Of a stretch of 9,571 nucleotides of DNA, positions 1 through 6,477 are shown piece after piece. Position 1 is the first letter of the stretch, and every line of letters begins with the position of its first letter. A program made the position numbers and the translations under genes. The notes beneath the pieces are model-generated. The model was not told the origin of the DNA. It searched no databases and worked only from the letters and a program-made list of their open reading frames with translations. The stretch is from Anaerolineales bacterium UBA3071 (GTDB lineage: Bacteria > Chloroflexota > Anaerolineae > UBA3071), in contig DFBV01000253.1 in NCBI GenBank assembly GCA_002366755.1, positions 1 to 9,571 of the forward strand, written 5' to 3'.

Positions 1-486
1 GGCCAGGGCCAGGAACTCGTCCAGGGCCTTAGAGGCTGGGTAACACCAACGCGTGCGAGTGGTGGGGCCCAGCACCCTATCGCCCTCCTCGTGGAAAGGC
101 ACGTCCATGCTCTTGCCGTAGACCTCAGAGGTCGAAGCCAACAGCACCTTCTTGCTGTGCCGGCCTGCGCACCGCAGCACGATCTCGGTGCCCAGCACGT
201 TGGTTTGCAGGGTGCGCAGCGGTTCGCGGATGACCAGCGCAACCCCTACCGCTGCCGCCAGATGGTAGATGATGTCACATTCGGCCACCAAGCCATCCAT
301 CATCGCTTCGTTGGTGATACTGGCGATGGTGTAGCGGAAGTTGGGATTGTCTGCCAGGTGTTCGATGTTGGCGAGGCTGCCTGTGGAAAGGTCGTCAACA
401 ATCGTCACTGCCTCGTCTTCGGCCAGTAACGCCTCCGCTAAATGGCTGCCTATGAAGCCGGCCCCGCCGGTGATCAAAGCTCGCAT
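1..486 (-). CDS. NAD-dependent epimerase/dehydratase (extended SDR), partial, N-terminal 162 residues
   Basis: Translation of the minus strand from ATG at 486 gives an open frame of 162 codons running off the left edge, so the C-terminal substrate-binding half is missing. The N-terminus has the Rossmann glycine motif of extended short-chain dehydrogenases (TGGAGFIGSH, G7/G10/G13), then an acidic pair at D31-D32 that would bind the adenosine ribose of NAD. A TSEVYG segment (residues 119-124) supplies the catalytic Ser/Thr, and YPASK (Y149, K153) is the YxxxK catalytic pair. This family interconverts or dehydrates nucleotide sugars for polysaccharide synthesis; the exact substrate (UDP-glucose, UDP-glucuronate or dTDP-glucose type) cannot be settled from this half. 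A GGAAAGAG-like ribosome binding site lies just upstream of the ATG. The gene follows the small ORF 539-703 on the same strand after 52 nt and probably shares its promoter. Confidence 0.93.
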   Translation of the reverse strand, partial: MRALITGGAGFIGSHLAEALLAEDEAVTIVDDLSTGSLANIEHLADNPNFRYTIASITNEAMMDGLVAECDIIYHLAAAVGVALVIREPLRTLQTNVLGTEIVLRCAGRHSKKVLLASTSEVYGKSMDVPFHEEGDRVLGPTTRTRWCYPASKALDEFLALA

Positions 487-538
487 GTGTCTCTTTCCGC
501 CTATGGTAACGCCGGGCGGCCTTCTGCAGATGCCGGGC

Positions 539-703
539 CTAGCTGCGTCCTACCAGATACACCCCAGCGCAGATGACCAACACCCCCAGCCAGCGCAGCA
601 GGGGGACATCCTCCTTCAGTGCCGCCCACGTTCTGCCCATTGTGGCCACGAAGTGATCGGGGTCGAGGGTGACGACTCCCACTGCGATCGCGCCCTGCTT
701 CAT
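539..703 (-). CDS. Small single-pass membrane protein (54 aa), unknown function
   Basis: A 54-codon ORF starts at ATG 703 and stops at TAG 541-539. An in-frame TGA lies just upstream of the ATG, so the frame cannot be extended. The first 33 residues are mixed and partly polar. Residues about 34-51 form a hydrophobic helix (LLRWLGVLVICAGVYLVG) ending in RS. That tail resembles the last helix of EamA/DMT-type transporters, so this could be a remnant or a very short relative of such a carrier, but the match is by eye and weak. A good sigma70-type promoter (727-755) lies about 20 nt upstream, which argues that the ORF is transcribed. Its Shine-Dalgarno is poor (A-rich, AAAGAAAAAG). It sits upstream of the epimerase and may lead its operon. 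I do not recognise the protein. Confidence 0.5.
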   Translation of the reverse strand: MKQGAIAVGVVTLDPDHFVATMGRTWAALKEDVPLLRWLGVLVICAGVYLVGRS

Positions 704-726
704 GTTCTTTTTCTTTACCGATCAGG

Positions 727-755
727 ATTATACATCACTTCCGTAGTGCGGGCAA
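727..755 (-). promoter_or_regulatory. Sigma70-type promoter for the small ORF and epimerase
   Basis: On the minus strand there is a perfect -10 hexamer TATAAT (732-727) and a -35 TTGCCC (755-750, 4 of 6 matches to TTGACA) separated by exactly 17 bp. The predicted start is about 7 nt past the -10, leaving a leader of roughly 20 nt before ATG 703. It is divergent from the GH3 promoter at 798-826. Confidence 0.7.
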
Positions 756-759
756 TTCG

Positions 760-767
760 CCACGTGG
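760..767. promoter_or_regulatory. 8-bp palindrome CCACGTGG between divergent promoters, possible operator
   Basis: A perfect 8-bp palindrome lies 4 bp upstream of the minus-strand -35 (750-755) and 30 bp upstream of the plus-strand -35 (798). Its position between two divergent promoters would suit a regulator site, but 8 bp is short enough to occur by chance. Confidence 0.2.
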
Positions 768-797
768 AAATGATAAGTGGAGGATGGGAACGGGGAA

Positions 798-826
798 TTG
801 ACGTCTGTTGCAGAAATGGGTATACT
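798..826 (+). promoter_or_regulatory. Sigma70-type promoter of the GH3 gene
   Basis: TTGACG (798-803) and TATACT (821-826) are separated by 17 bp; each differs from consensus at one position. The predicted transcription start is about 832-834, right at the GAGAGG ribosome binding site (833-838). The mRNA leader would therefore be only about 6-15 nt long, depending on which start codon is used. Confidence 0.75.
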
Positions 827-847
827 TGTGTTGAGAGGATGTGTGGC

Positions 848-3742
848 GTGAGGAAGCGAACGGTTGAAATTTCCAGATGGTTCTTGACGATGGTCTTGGC
901 ACTTGGCGGGCTGTGTGCATCGCGGCCTGCCGCCGCGCAGGAGCCTAGGGGGGCAGTTGAGCAGTTGATGGCCCAGATGCCCACTGTCGACAAGGTCGGA
1001 CAGATCTTCTTCGTTTCCTTCGTGGGCACGGACGTCGGGCCGAACTCCGACATCGCCCAGTTCATTCGCGACTACCGCGTGGGGGGTGTGGTCCTGCTGG
1101 CTTCCAATGGCAATTTCCGCAACGAGGGCGATACCCCAGCCCAGGTAGCGCAGCTCACGGACGACATGCAAACCCTGACCTTCAGTCAGCCGTTGATTGC
1201 CCCGTTGGCGCCCTCCGTTCGAGCCGAGGCTGAGGCGGCTGCGATTGTCACCCCCACGCACTCTTCCGAGAGCCTTCCCATCCCGCTGTTTGTGGCCATT
1301 GTCCAAGAGGGGGATGGCTACCCCTATAGCTGCCTCTTCAACGGTTTCACCCCTTTGCCTAACAACATGGCTATCGGTGCGACCTGGAATCCGGCCAACG
1401 CACAGGCTGTCGGAGAGATCGTGGGCCGAGAGCTGGCAGCGGTGGGGGTCAATTTCCTCCTGGGCCCATCGTTGGACGTGCTCGACAACCCACGGCCCGG
1501 CGGCAAGGGGGATCTGGGTACTCGAACCTTTGGGGGAGATCCCTACTGGGTGGGGGCGCTCGGCCAGGCGTACATTCGAGGGGTACATGAGGGCAGCAAC
1601 GGCCGCGTGGCGACGGTGGCCAAGCACTTCCCCGGCCAGGGGGGCAGCGACCGCCGTCCGGACGAGGAGGTGGCCACGGTGCAGAAGTCGCTGCAGGAGT
1701 TGCGCTCCGTTGAGCTGGCCCCTTTCGCCGCGGTGGTTCGTGGTGCGGAGGTCGGCGATTGGTCTGGTAGCACTGCGGCGCTGATGTCTTCTCACATTCG
1801 CTATCGGGGCTTTCAGGGCAATATCCGCCAGCTCACCCCGCCCATCAGCCTGGCCCCCCAGTTGCAGGACCTCATGGCCCTGCCTGAATTTGCCGCCTGG
1901 CGCGAACAGGGTGGCGTACTGGTCACCGATTCCCTGGGCGTGCCCGCAGTACGCCGTCATTATGACCCGCAACTGCAGAAGTTCCCGCACCGGCAGATCG
2001 CTCAGGATGCGTTTCTGGCAGGGAACGACGTGCTGCTCCTTTCGCAGTTCTCTCTCACCGGCGACTGGGCTGAGCAACTGACGAACATGCAGGAGACCAT
2101 CCAGTTCTTCCGCGAGAAGTACGAGAGCGACCCTGACTTCCAGCAGCGGGTGGATGCGGCGGTTGCCCGCATCCTGGCCCTCAAGCTTCGCCTCTACCCC
2201 CAACTGGACTGGCTGAGCAACCGGGTCTCAGTGGATGCTCTGAGCGAGGCAATGAACCAGGGCCAGATCGCCGTCGCCCAGGTAGCACGCGAGGCGGTCA
2301 CCATTATCTATCCGGGGCTCGAGGAGCTGGCCGACCGACTGCCCAGTGCGCCTCTCGCTGACGAAAACACCTTGATCTTCACCGACGCTCGCCAGGAGCG
2401 CGAGTGTGCTGATTGTCCTGAGTTTCCCTGGATATCGCCGACGGCCCTGGAGGAGATCATGCTGCGTCTTTATGGCCCGGAGGCGAGCGGTCAGGTGGAT
2501 CCGGAGAGGGTGAACAGTCTCACCTTCGGTCAGCTCAAGGCGTTCTTGCGGGACGAAATTGATGAAGCCACAGTGCTGGAGACTGAAGCTCTGATCCAAG
2601 ACGCCGAGTGGATCATCTTCGCCATGTTGGACCTGAACTTGGAAGATCACCCTGACTCCAACGCTGTAAAGGAGTTCCTGCGGCTGCGTTCCGACAGCCT
2701 GCGAGGCAAGAACCTGATTGCCCTGGCCTACAATGCGCCCTACTTCCTGGACACCACTGAGGTCAGCAAGCTGACGGCCTACTACGGCATCTACGCCAAG
2801 ACGCAGCCATTTCTAGAGGCTTCGGTGCGGGCACTATTCCGGGAGTTCACCCCCACGGGGGCGCTGCCGGTCAGTGTGGCGGGAATCAACTACAACCTCA
2901 TCGAGCGCACCGAACCGGACCCGGCGCGGATCATCCAGATCATGCTGGCAGACATGACGGCCGAGGAAGAGCCTGTGGAAACGATCGGCGTGGAGGTGGG
3001 GGACACATTGAGCCTGCGAACCAGCGTCATTCTCGACCGCAATGGCCACTATGTGCCCGATGGCACGCCAGTGGAGTTCAAGCTGTTCTATCCGGCCGAT
3101 GCGTTGGAGTTGCCTCGCCAGAGAAAGACGACGGTTGATGGCATCGCCGAGATCAGCGTGACCCTGGAGCGCACGGGGGAGTTGTGGGTCACGGCCAGCA
3201 GCCTGCCAGCGCAGCAGTCCACGATGTTGGTTGTGAGCATCCAGGGCGACGAGCCGGCGACCATTGCCACGGTAGTGCCCACCGAGACGCCCACGCCCAC
3301 GTACACGCCTACGCCTACGCCTACGCCTACGCCGACGCCTACGCCGACAGCCACAGCAAGTGCCACACCTACAATGACGGCCACACCTGTTCCTACACCC
3401 ACGCCCACTCCCGCTCTGTCGCCTCCGCCGCCTCCGCCGCGTGTAAACGGTCTGGCCTTCGTGCTGGGATTGCTGGCCGCGGCCGGTGCGGGGGCCATTG
3501 GTTGGTGGCTGGCCATGAGCACGGGACATTCGCCCATCAGGTTGCTGGCTTCGGCGTTGTGGGGATTGATTGGCGGACTGGCGACCTACGTGCTGTACGG
3601 CCTGGGCTGGCTGCCCGGCGCAAGTTGGCTACAACGGGGGATGGGGCCGTGGGGTGCGGCTATCGTCGCCTTCGTCGGCGGATCGCTGCCTCTGCTGGTC
3701 CGTGGCTGGCAGGCCGTTCGTGCCGCCGAGAACCGTAGATGA
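848..3742 (+). CDS. Exported, membrane-anchored GH3-family protein (beta-N-acetylhexosaminidase-like)
   Basis: The protein has about 964 residues. I chose GTG 848 because GAGAGG (833-838) is 9 nt upstream; ATG 839, three codons earlier, is the alternative but abuts the ribosome binding site. The in-frame extension upstream of 839 lies before the promoter and is not coding. Order: signal peptide (RKR, hydrophobic core, cleavage near AAA/Q30-31); GH3 TIM-barrel domain about 35-450 with KHFPGQG (K259-G265) and VTDSLGV containing the probable nucleophile D361; a degenerate GH3 C-terminal alpha/beta region to about 700; an Ig-like domain about 707-798; a Thr-Pro linker about 810-859; a proline run; and three hydrophobic helices (about 866-890, 897-922, 931-953). 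GH3 enzymes of this type remove beta-linked GlcNAc or related sugars. Here the D-x-E-G-G motif reads VQEGDG (152-157), and the D-S-H acid/base loop aligns with R270-P271-D272, so activity may be altered or lost. It probably acts outside the cell, tethered to the membrane. The stop is 1 nt from the convergent kinase gene. Confidence 0.9.
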   Translation: MRKRTVEISRWFLTMVLALGGLCASRPAAAQEPRGAVEQLMAQMPTVDKVGQIFFVSFVGTDVGPNSDIAQFIRDYRVGGVVLLASNGNFRNEGDTPAQVAQLTDDMQTLTFSQPLIAPLAPSVRAEAEAAAIVTPTHSSESLPIPLFVAIVQEGDGYPYSCLFNGFTPLPNNMAIGATWNPANAQAVGEIVGRELAAVGVNFLLGPSLDVLDNPRPGGKGDLGTRTFGGDPYWVGALGQAYIRGVHEGSNGRVATVAKHFPGQGGSDRRPDEEVATVQKSLQELRSVELAPFAAVVRGAEVGDWSGSTAALMSSHIRYRGFQGNIRQLTPPISLAPQLQDLMALPEFAAWREQGGVLVTDSLGVPAVRRHYDPQLQKFPHRQIAQDAFLAGNDVLLLSQFSLTGDWAEQLTNMQETIQFFREKYESDPDFQQRVDAAVARILALKLRLYPQLDWLSNRVSVDALSEAMNQGQIAVAQVAREAVTIIYPGLEELADRLPSAPLADENTLIFTDARQERECADCPEFPWISPTALEEIMLRLYGPEASGQVDPERVNSLTFGQLKAFLRDEIDEATVLETEALIQDAEWIIFAMLDLNLEDHPDSNAVKEFLRLRSDSLRGKNLIALAYNAPYFLDTTEVSKLTAYYGIYAKTQPFLEASVRALFREFTPTGALPVSVAGINYNLIERTEPDPARIIQIMLADMTAEEEPVETIGVEVGDTLSLRTSVILDRNGHYVPDGTPVEFKLFYPADALELPRQRKTTVDGIAEISVTLERTGELWVTASSLPAQQSTMLVVSIQGDEPATIATVVPTETPTPTYTPTPTPTPTPTPTPTATASATPTMTATPVPTPTPTPALSPPPPPPRVNGLAFVLGLLAAAGAGAIGWWLAMSTGHSPIRLLASALWGLIGGLATYVLYGLGWLPGASWLQRGMGPWGAAIVAFVGGSLPLLVRGWQAVRAAENRR
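3287..3346 (+). repeat. Hexanucleotide tandem repeat encoding the Thr-Pro linker
   Basis: Ten consecutive 6-bp units are seen; nine read ACGCCN and one (3299-3304) reads ACGTAC. They encode alternating Thr-Pro. The remaining linker to about 3420 is Thr/Pro-rich with more varied codons. Such linkers usually act as an extended spacer between a surface domain and its anchor. Near-identical units can change copy number by slippage, and six-base units would keep the frame. Confidence 0.85.
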
Positions 3743-3743
3743 T

Positions 3744-4817
3744 TCAGGGCGAGGCCGCCGGCGTCCGGGTCGTGAGTGCAGCCGGTGTGCTGCCTTCGGT
3801 CGGCTGAGAGGGTTCGCTGGGCAGTGGCGGAGCGAAGAGGGTGACCAGCAGGGCCAGCGTGGCTAGGCTGAGCGTTGCCGCGATCAGCCAGCGGTTGACC
3901 TGCGCTGCCTGCGCCCACTCGGCTCGAGTAGCCACGTTGACGCCGACGGTTTGGGCCGTGGGCGGTGTGCTGAACAACATGGCTTGCCACTCGGCGGCGG
4001 AGGCCGGACGTTGGTCCGGGTGCATGGCCATGGCTTGCAGCAGGGCTCGCTCCGTCTGGGGCGAGATGTCAGGGTTAATGCTTCGTGGCGGTGTGAGACT
4101 CCCTGGTCTGAGGAAACGTTCCTTGGCATCGGCGGGTGGCTTGCCGGTCAGCAGGTGATAGAGTGTCGCTCCCAACGAGTAGATATCGGCACGCACATCC
4201 GTGTGCCCGGTGTCGCCGCCGTATTGCTCCAATGGCGTGTACTGCACGGTGCCCCGGCCTTGCACGACCGTGACGGTACGACTGTCGTCGGGCAGCAGCA
4301 GCTTGACCAACCCGAAGTCCACCAGCTTGAGTTGGCCGCGAGGGGTCAGCTTGATGTTGGATGGTTTGATATCGCGGTGCAGCACCGGCGGTTTCTGGCT
4401 GTGTAGGTATTGCAGCGCATCGCAAAGCTGCCGTGCCCATCCGAGCACCGTTTCCTCGGTGAGAAACCTGCCCTGCCGCCGTGCGTTGTTCAGGATCACC
4501 CTGAGATTGGGGCCGGGCACGTAATCCATCACCAGGTATTCTCGGCCTTCGTGGGAGAAGTAGTCGGAGACTTTGGGGAGTGTGGGGTGATCGAGGCGCG
4601 CCAAGACGCTGGCCTCGCGATAGAACTGCTCGCGCGTCTGGGCCAGCACCTCGGGGATGCCTCCCAACTCAGGCCGGATCTCCTTCAGGGCGCATTGGCG
4701 TCCCTTGAGTCGCAGATCCTCGGCGTGGTAGACAGCGCCCATGCCCCCCTGGCCTATCAATTCGACGATCTTGTAGCGGGACCGCAGCACGGTTCCGCTG
4801 GGCAGCGGTGTGTTCAT
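3744..4817 (-). CDS. Membrane-anchored serine/threonine protein kinase (Hanks type)
   Basis: The protein has 357 residues from ATG 4817. A TTG three codons upstream overlaps the -10 element and cannot be the start. It transfers phosphate from ATP to Ser/Thr of target proteins. Kinase motifs appear in order: glycine loop GQGGMG (22-27), ALKEI with the ATP lysine K45, helix-C glutamate E68, HRDIKPSN with catalytic D149, DFG D167, and an activation segment rich in Ser/Thr ending in the PLE triad (195-197) in place of APE. The DIYSLGATLYHLLTG helix follows. After the catalytic domain comes a short juxtamembrane stretch, one transmembrane helix (about 310-328), and a 29-residue Pro/Ser/Thr-rich tail with no PASTA or other sensor domain. 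The kinase faces the cytoplasm. It is divergent from the FHA regulator across 53 bp, which suggests that protein as substrate or partner, and it ends 1 nt from the GH3 stop. Confidence 0.95.
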   Translation of the reverse strand: MNTPLPSGTVLRSRYKIVELIGQGGMGAVYHAEDLRLKGRQCALKEIRPELGGIPEVLAQTREQFYREASVLARLDHPTLPKVSDYFSHEGREYLVMDYVPGPNLRVILNNARRQGRFLTEETVLGWARQLCDALQYLHSQKPPVLHRDIKPSNIKLTPRGQLKLVDFGLVKLLLPDDSRTVTVVQGRGTVQYTPLEQYGGDTGHTDVRADIYSLGATLYHLLTGKPPADAKERFLRPGSLTPPRSINPDISPQTERALLQAMAMHPDQRPASAAEWQAMLFSTPPTAQTVGVNVATRAEWAQAAQVNRWLIAATLSLATLALLVTLFAPPLPSEPSQPTEGSTPAALTTRTPAASP

Positions 4818-4825
4818 CGGACGCA

Positions 4826-4854
4826 ATTATGGCCTATGTCTGACGTCTTGTCAA
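4826..4854 (-). promoter_or_regulatory. Sigma70-type promoter of the kinase gene, implying a leaderless mRNA
   Basis: On the minus strand there is a perfect -35 TTGACA (4854-4849), a 17-bp spacer and -10 CATAAT (4831-4826, 5 of 6). The ATG at 4817 begins 9 nt after the -10, so the first suitable purines for a start are G4818 and A4817, at the start codon itself. No Shine-Dalgarno can be placed ahead of it. The -35 sits inside a 9-bp near-palindrome, CTTGACAAG, next to the ribosome binding site of the divergent gene. Confidence 0.75.
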
Positions 4855-4870
4855 GTGGAGGCAAAGTGTA

Positions 4871-5530
4871 ATGGCTGATGTTCGTGAGAGCGCGATGCTC
4901 ATCTTGCAGCAGGGTGCGGGAATGGGGCAACGATGGCCGTTGGATCAACAGGGAGCGCTCACGATCGGCCGTGGCGAGGACTGTGACGTCATTCTTCGCG
5001 ATCGCCACGTCTCTCGTTACCATGCCCGCATCTCGTGGGTGGATGGCCGCTACTCCGTGGAGGACCTGGGCAGCAAGAATGGCACGCATGTCAATGGCCG
5101 CGAGTTGACGGCGCCGCAGGTGCTGGAAGATGGCGACGAGATCCAGATCGCCTTGCGCTTCAAGCTGGCTTTCGTGGACGCTGGTGCCACAGCTCCCCTG
5201 ACCTTCCCTGAGGCAGAGGAGGCGGGGTTGCGGCTGGATGAAGCCACACGTCAAGTGTACATGGAAGGCCGCCTGCTGGAGCCTCCCCTCTCCCCAGCCC
5301 AGTACCGCCTGCTCAAGCTCTTGGTTGAAGGTGATGGCAGCATCGTCAACCGTGAGGTAGTCGTGCGCACCGTTTGGTCTGAGGTGTTGGAAGAGGGGGT
5401 GTCGGAACAGGCCATAGATGCTCTGGTGCGCCGCCTTCGGGAACGGTTGGCGGAGCTAGACTCCGAGCATCAGTACGTGGTCACCGTGCGCGGCCATGGC
5501 TTCCGCTTTGCAAACAAGGGAGCGCTTTGA
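4871..5530 (+). CDS. FHA domain - OmpR/PhoB-type winged-helix transcriptional regulator
   Basis: The protein has 219 residues and starts at ATG 4871, with GGAGG (4857-4861) 9 nt upstream. The N-terminal FHA domain (about 10-100) binds phosphothreonine. It shows GR (G33-R34), VSRYH (S48, H51), GSKNGT (67-72) and VNG (N75-G76), the usual phosphopeptide contacts. The C-terminal part (about 117-215) is a winged-helix DNA-binding domain of the OmpR/PhoB type: the LSPAQYRLLKLL helix, the recognition helix SEQAIDALVRRLRERL, and the wing VRGHGFRF. There is no receiver domain, so control is probably through phosphothreonine from a kinase such as the one encoded divergently, instead of a histidine-kinase phosphorelay. 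The mycobacterial regulator EmbR combines similar parts in the opposite order. The last codons overlap hemW by 4 nt, indicating a shared transcript. I could not place a convincing promoter of its own. Confidence 0.93.
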   Translation: MADVRESAMLILQQGAGMGQRWPLDQQGALTIGRGEDCDVILRDRHVSRYHARISWVDGRYSVEDLGSKNGTHVNGRELTAPQVLEDGDEIQIALRFKLAFVDAGATAPLTFPEAEEAGLRLDEATRQVYMEGRLLEPPLSPAQYRLLKLLVEGDGSIVNREVVVRTVWSEVLEEGVSEQAIDALVRRLRERLAELDSEHQYVVTVRGHGFRFANKGAL

Positions 5531-6477
5531 GCCTCGATACTCTGAGTCTATACATCCACATTCCGTTCTGCCAACGCAAGTGCGCCTACTGCGACTTCAA
5601 CTCCTACGCTGGGTTGGATCATCTCTTCATTCCCTACGTCCGTGCGCTGGTAGCAGAGATTGCTATCGCTGGCCAGCGCTGGCATCATCCACCGGTGGAG
5701 ACCGTTTATTTGGGCGGCGGCACGCCGACGCTGTTGTCCCCTGATCTCTTGGATGATATCCTGGTCGCTTGCCGCCAGGCCTTCGCTGTGCACCCCGATG
5801 CCGAAATTACCTGCGAGGCCAACCCGGGCACGGTAGACCGGCAACGCTTCGCCGACTTGCGGTGTCTGGGCGTCAACCGCCTCAGCCTGGGCGTACAGAG
5901 CTTCGAGGATGACGAGTTGCGCCTTCTGGGGCGCGTCCACACGGTTGAGGGGGCGGAGGCAGCCTTTCGCGCTGCCCGTGCGGTTGGCTTTGCTAACATC
6001 AACCTCGATCTCATCTTCGGTCTGCCGGGACAGCGGAGAGGAACCTGGCGGCGCACCCTTTGCCGCGCCATCGCTCTTGCCCCCGAGCACCTCTCCCTCT
6101 ATGCTTTGAGCATCGAGGAAGGCACACCACTGGCCCGCGAGGTGGCCGAAGGCCACGTCCCCCCGCCCGACGACGATCTGGCAGCTGATTTCTACCTGAT
6201 AGCCAGCGACGAGTTGGCCGGCGCGGGCTATGTTCACTACGAGATCTCCAATTGGGCGAGGAACGAGGTTGATGAGCCTGGGGGCGCGGGAGTATCTCCA
6301 GGGTTTTCTTGTCGTCACAATCTGACCTACTGGCATAATGGGTCGTATCTGGGTTTCGGTGCGGGGGCGCATTCCAGCCTCGACGGGCGGCGATGGTGGA
6401 ACGTGCGCGTACCTGCCGAGTACATCGAGCGACTGGAGAAGGTCCAATCCCCTCGCTGGCAGCGAGAAGATCGATGA
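5527..6477 (+). CDS. hemW: Heme chaperone HemW (radical SAM), frame broken before the C-terminal domain
   Basis: The start is TTG 5527, overlapping the previous stop in TTGA, with AGGGAG (5517-5522) just upstream; no ATG fits. The 316-codon frame holds the radical SAM motif CQRKCAYCDF (C15, C19, C22, for the 4Fe-4S cluster and SAM). The residue two after the last Cys is Phe, as in HemW; coproporphyrinogen dehydrogenase HemN has a Cys there. GGGTPT (63-68) and HNLTYW (264-269, the heme-binding HNxxYW of HemW) follow, so it is not HemN. HemW inserts heme into proteins such as respiratory enzymes. The frame should continue into a C-terminal domain. Instead it runs out of frame after YIERLEKVQS and stops at TGA 6475-6477, while the expected continuation lies one base over (6453-6709). 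Joined, the protein would be about 393 residues, near the normal length. A real mutation, an assembly error and, less likely, programmed frameshifting are all possible. Confidence 0.9.
   Translation: MSLDTLSLYIHIPFCQRKCAYCDFNSYAGLDHLFIPYVRALVAEIAIAGQRWHHPPVETVYLGGGTPTLLSPDLLDDILVACRQAFAVHPDAEITCEANPGTVDRQRFADLRCLGVNRLSLGVQSFEDDELRLLGRVHTVEGAEAAFRAARAVGFANINLDLIFGLPGQRRGTWRRTLCRAIALAPEHLSLYALSIEEGTPLAREVAEGHVPPPDDDLAADFYLIASDELAGAGYVHYEISNWARNEVDEPGGAGVSPGFSCRHNLTYWHNGSYLGFGAGAHSSLDGRRWWNVRVPAEYIERLEKVQSPRWQREDR

Noticed and set aside
341..838. In-frame upstream extension of the GH3 gene
   Set aside because: It runs across the epimerase gene, the small ORF and the GH3 promoter on the opposite strand, and would bury the signal peptide inside the protein.
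870..940. Lipoprotein signal at the GH3 N-terminus (Cys after the hydrophobic core)
   Set aside because: The residue before the Cys is Leu, not Gly/Ala/Ser, so there is no lipobox; an AAA-type cleavage site fits better.
728..2203. Long minus-strand open frame (491 codons) antisense to the GH3 gene
   Set aside because: It is a shadow frame of a GC-rich gene: the translation is Arg/His/Gln-rich with no domain, and the plus-strand frame has a clear GH3 protein with signal peptide.
3184..3738. Plus-strand frame rich in His/Ala/Tyr over the repeat region
   Set aside because: It is an out-of-frame reading of the Thr-Pro repeat and membrane helices of the GH3 gene.
4812..4840. Plus-strand promoter for the FHA regulator (TTCATC with TATGTC)
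   Set aside because: The hexamers match consensus poorly (about 3 of 6 for the -35) with a 16-bp spacer; not strong enough to call.
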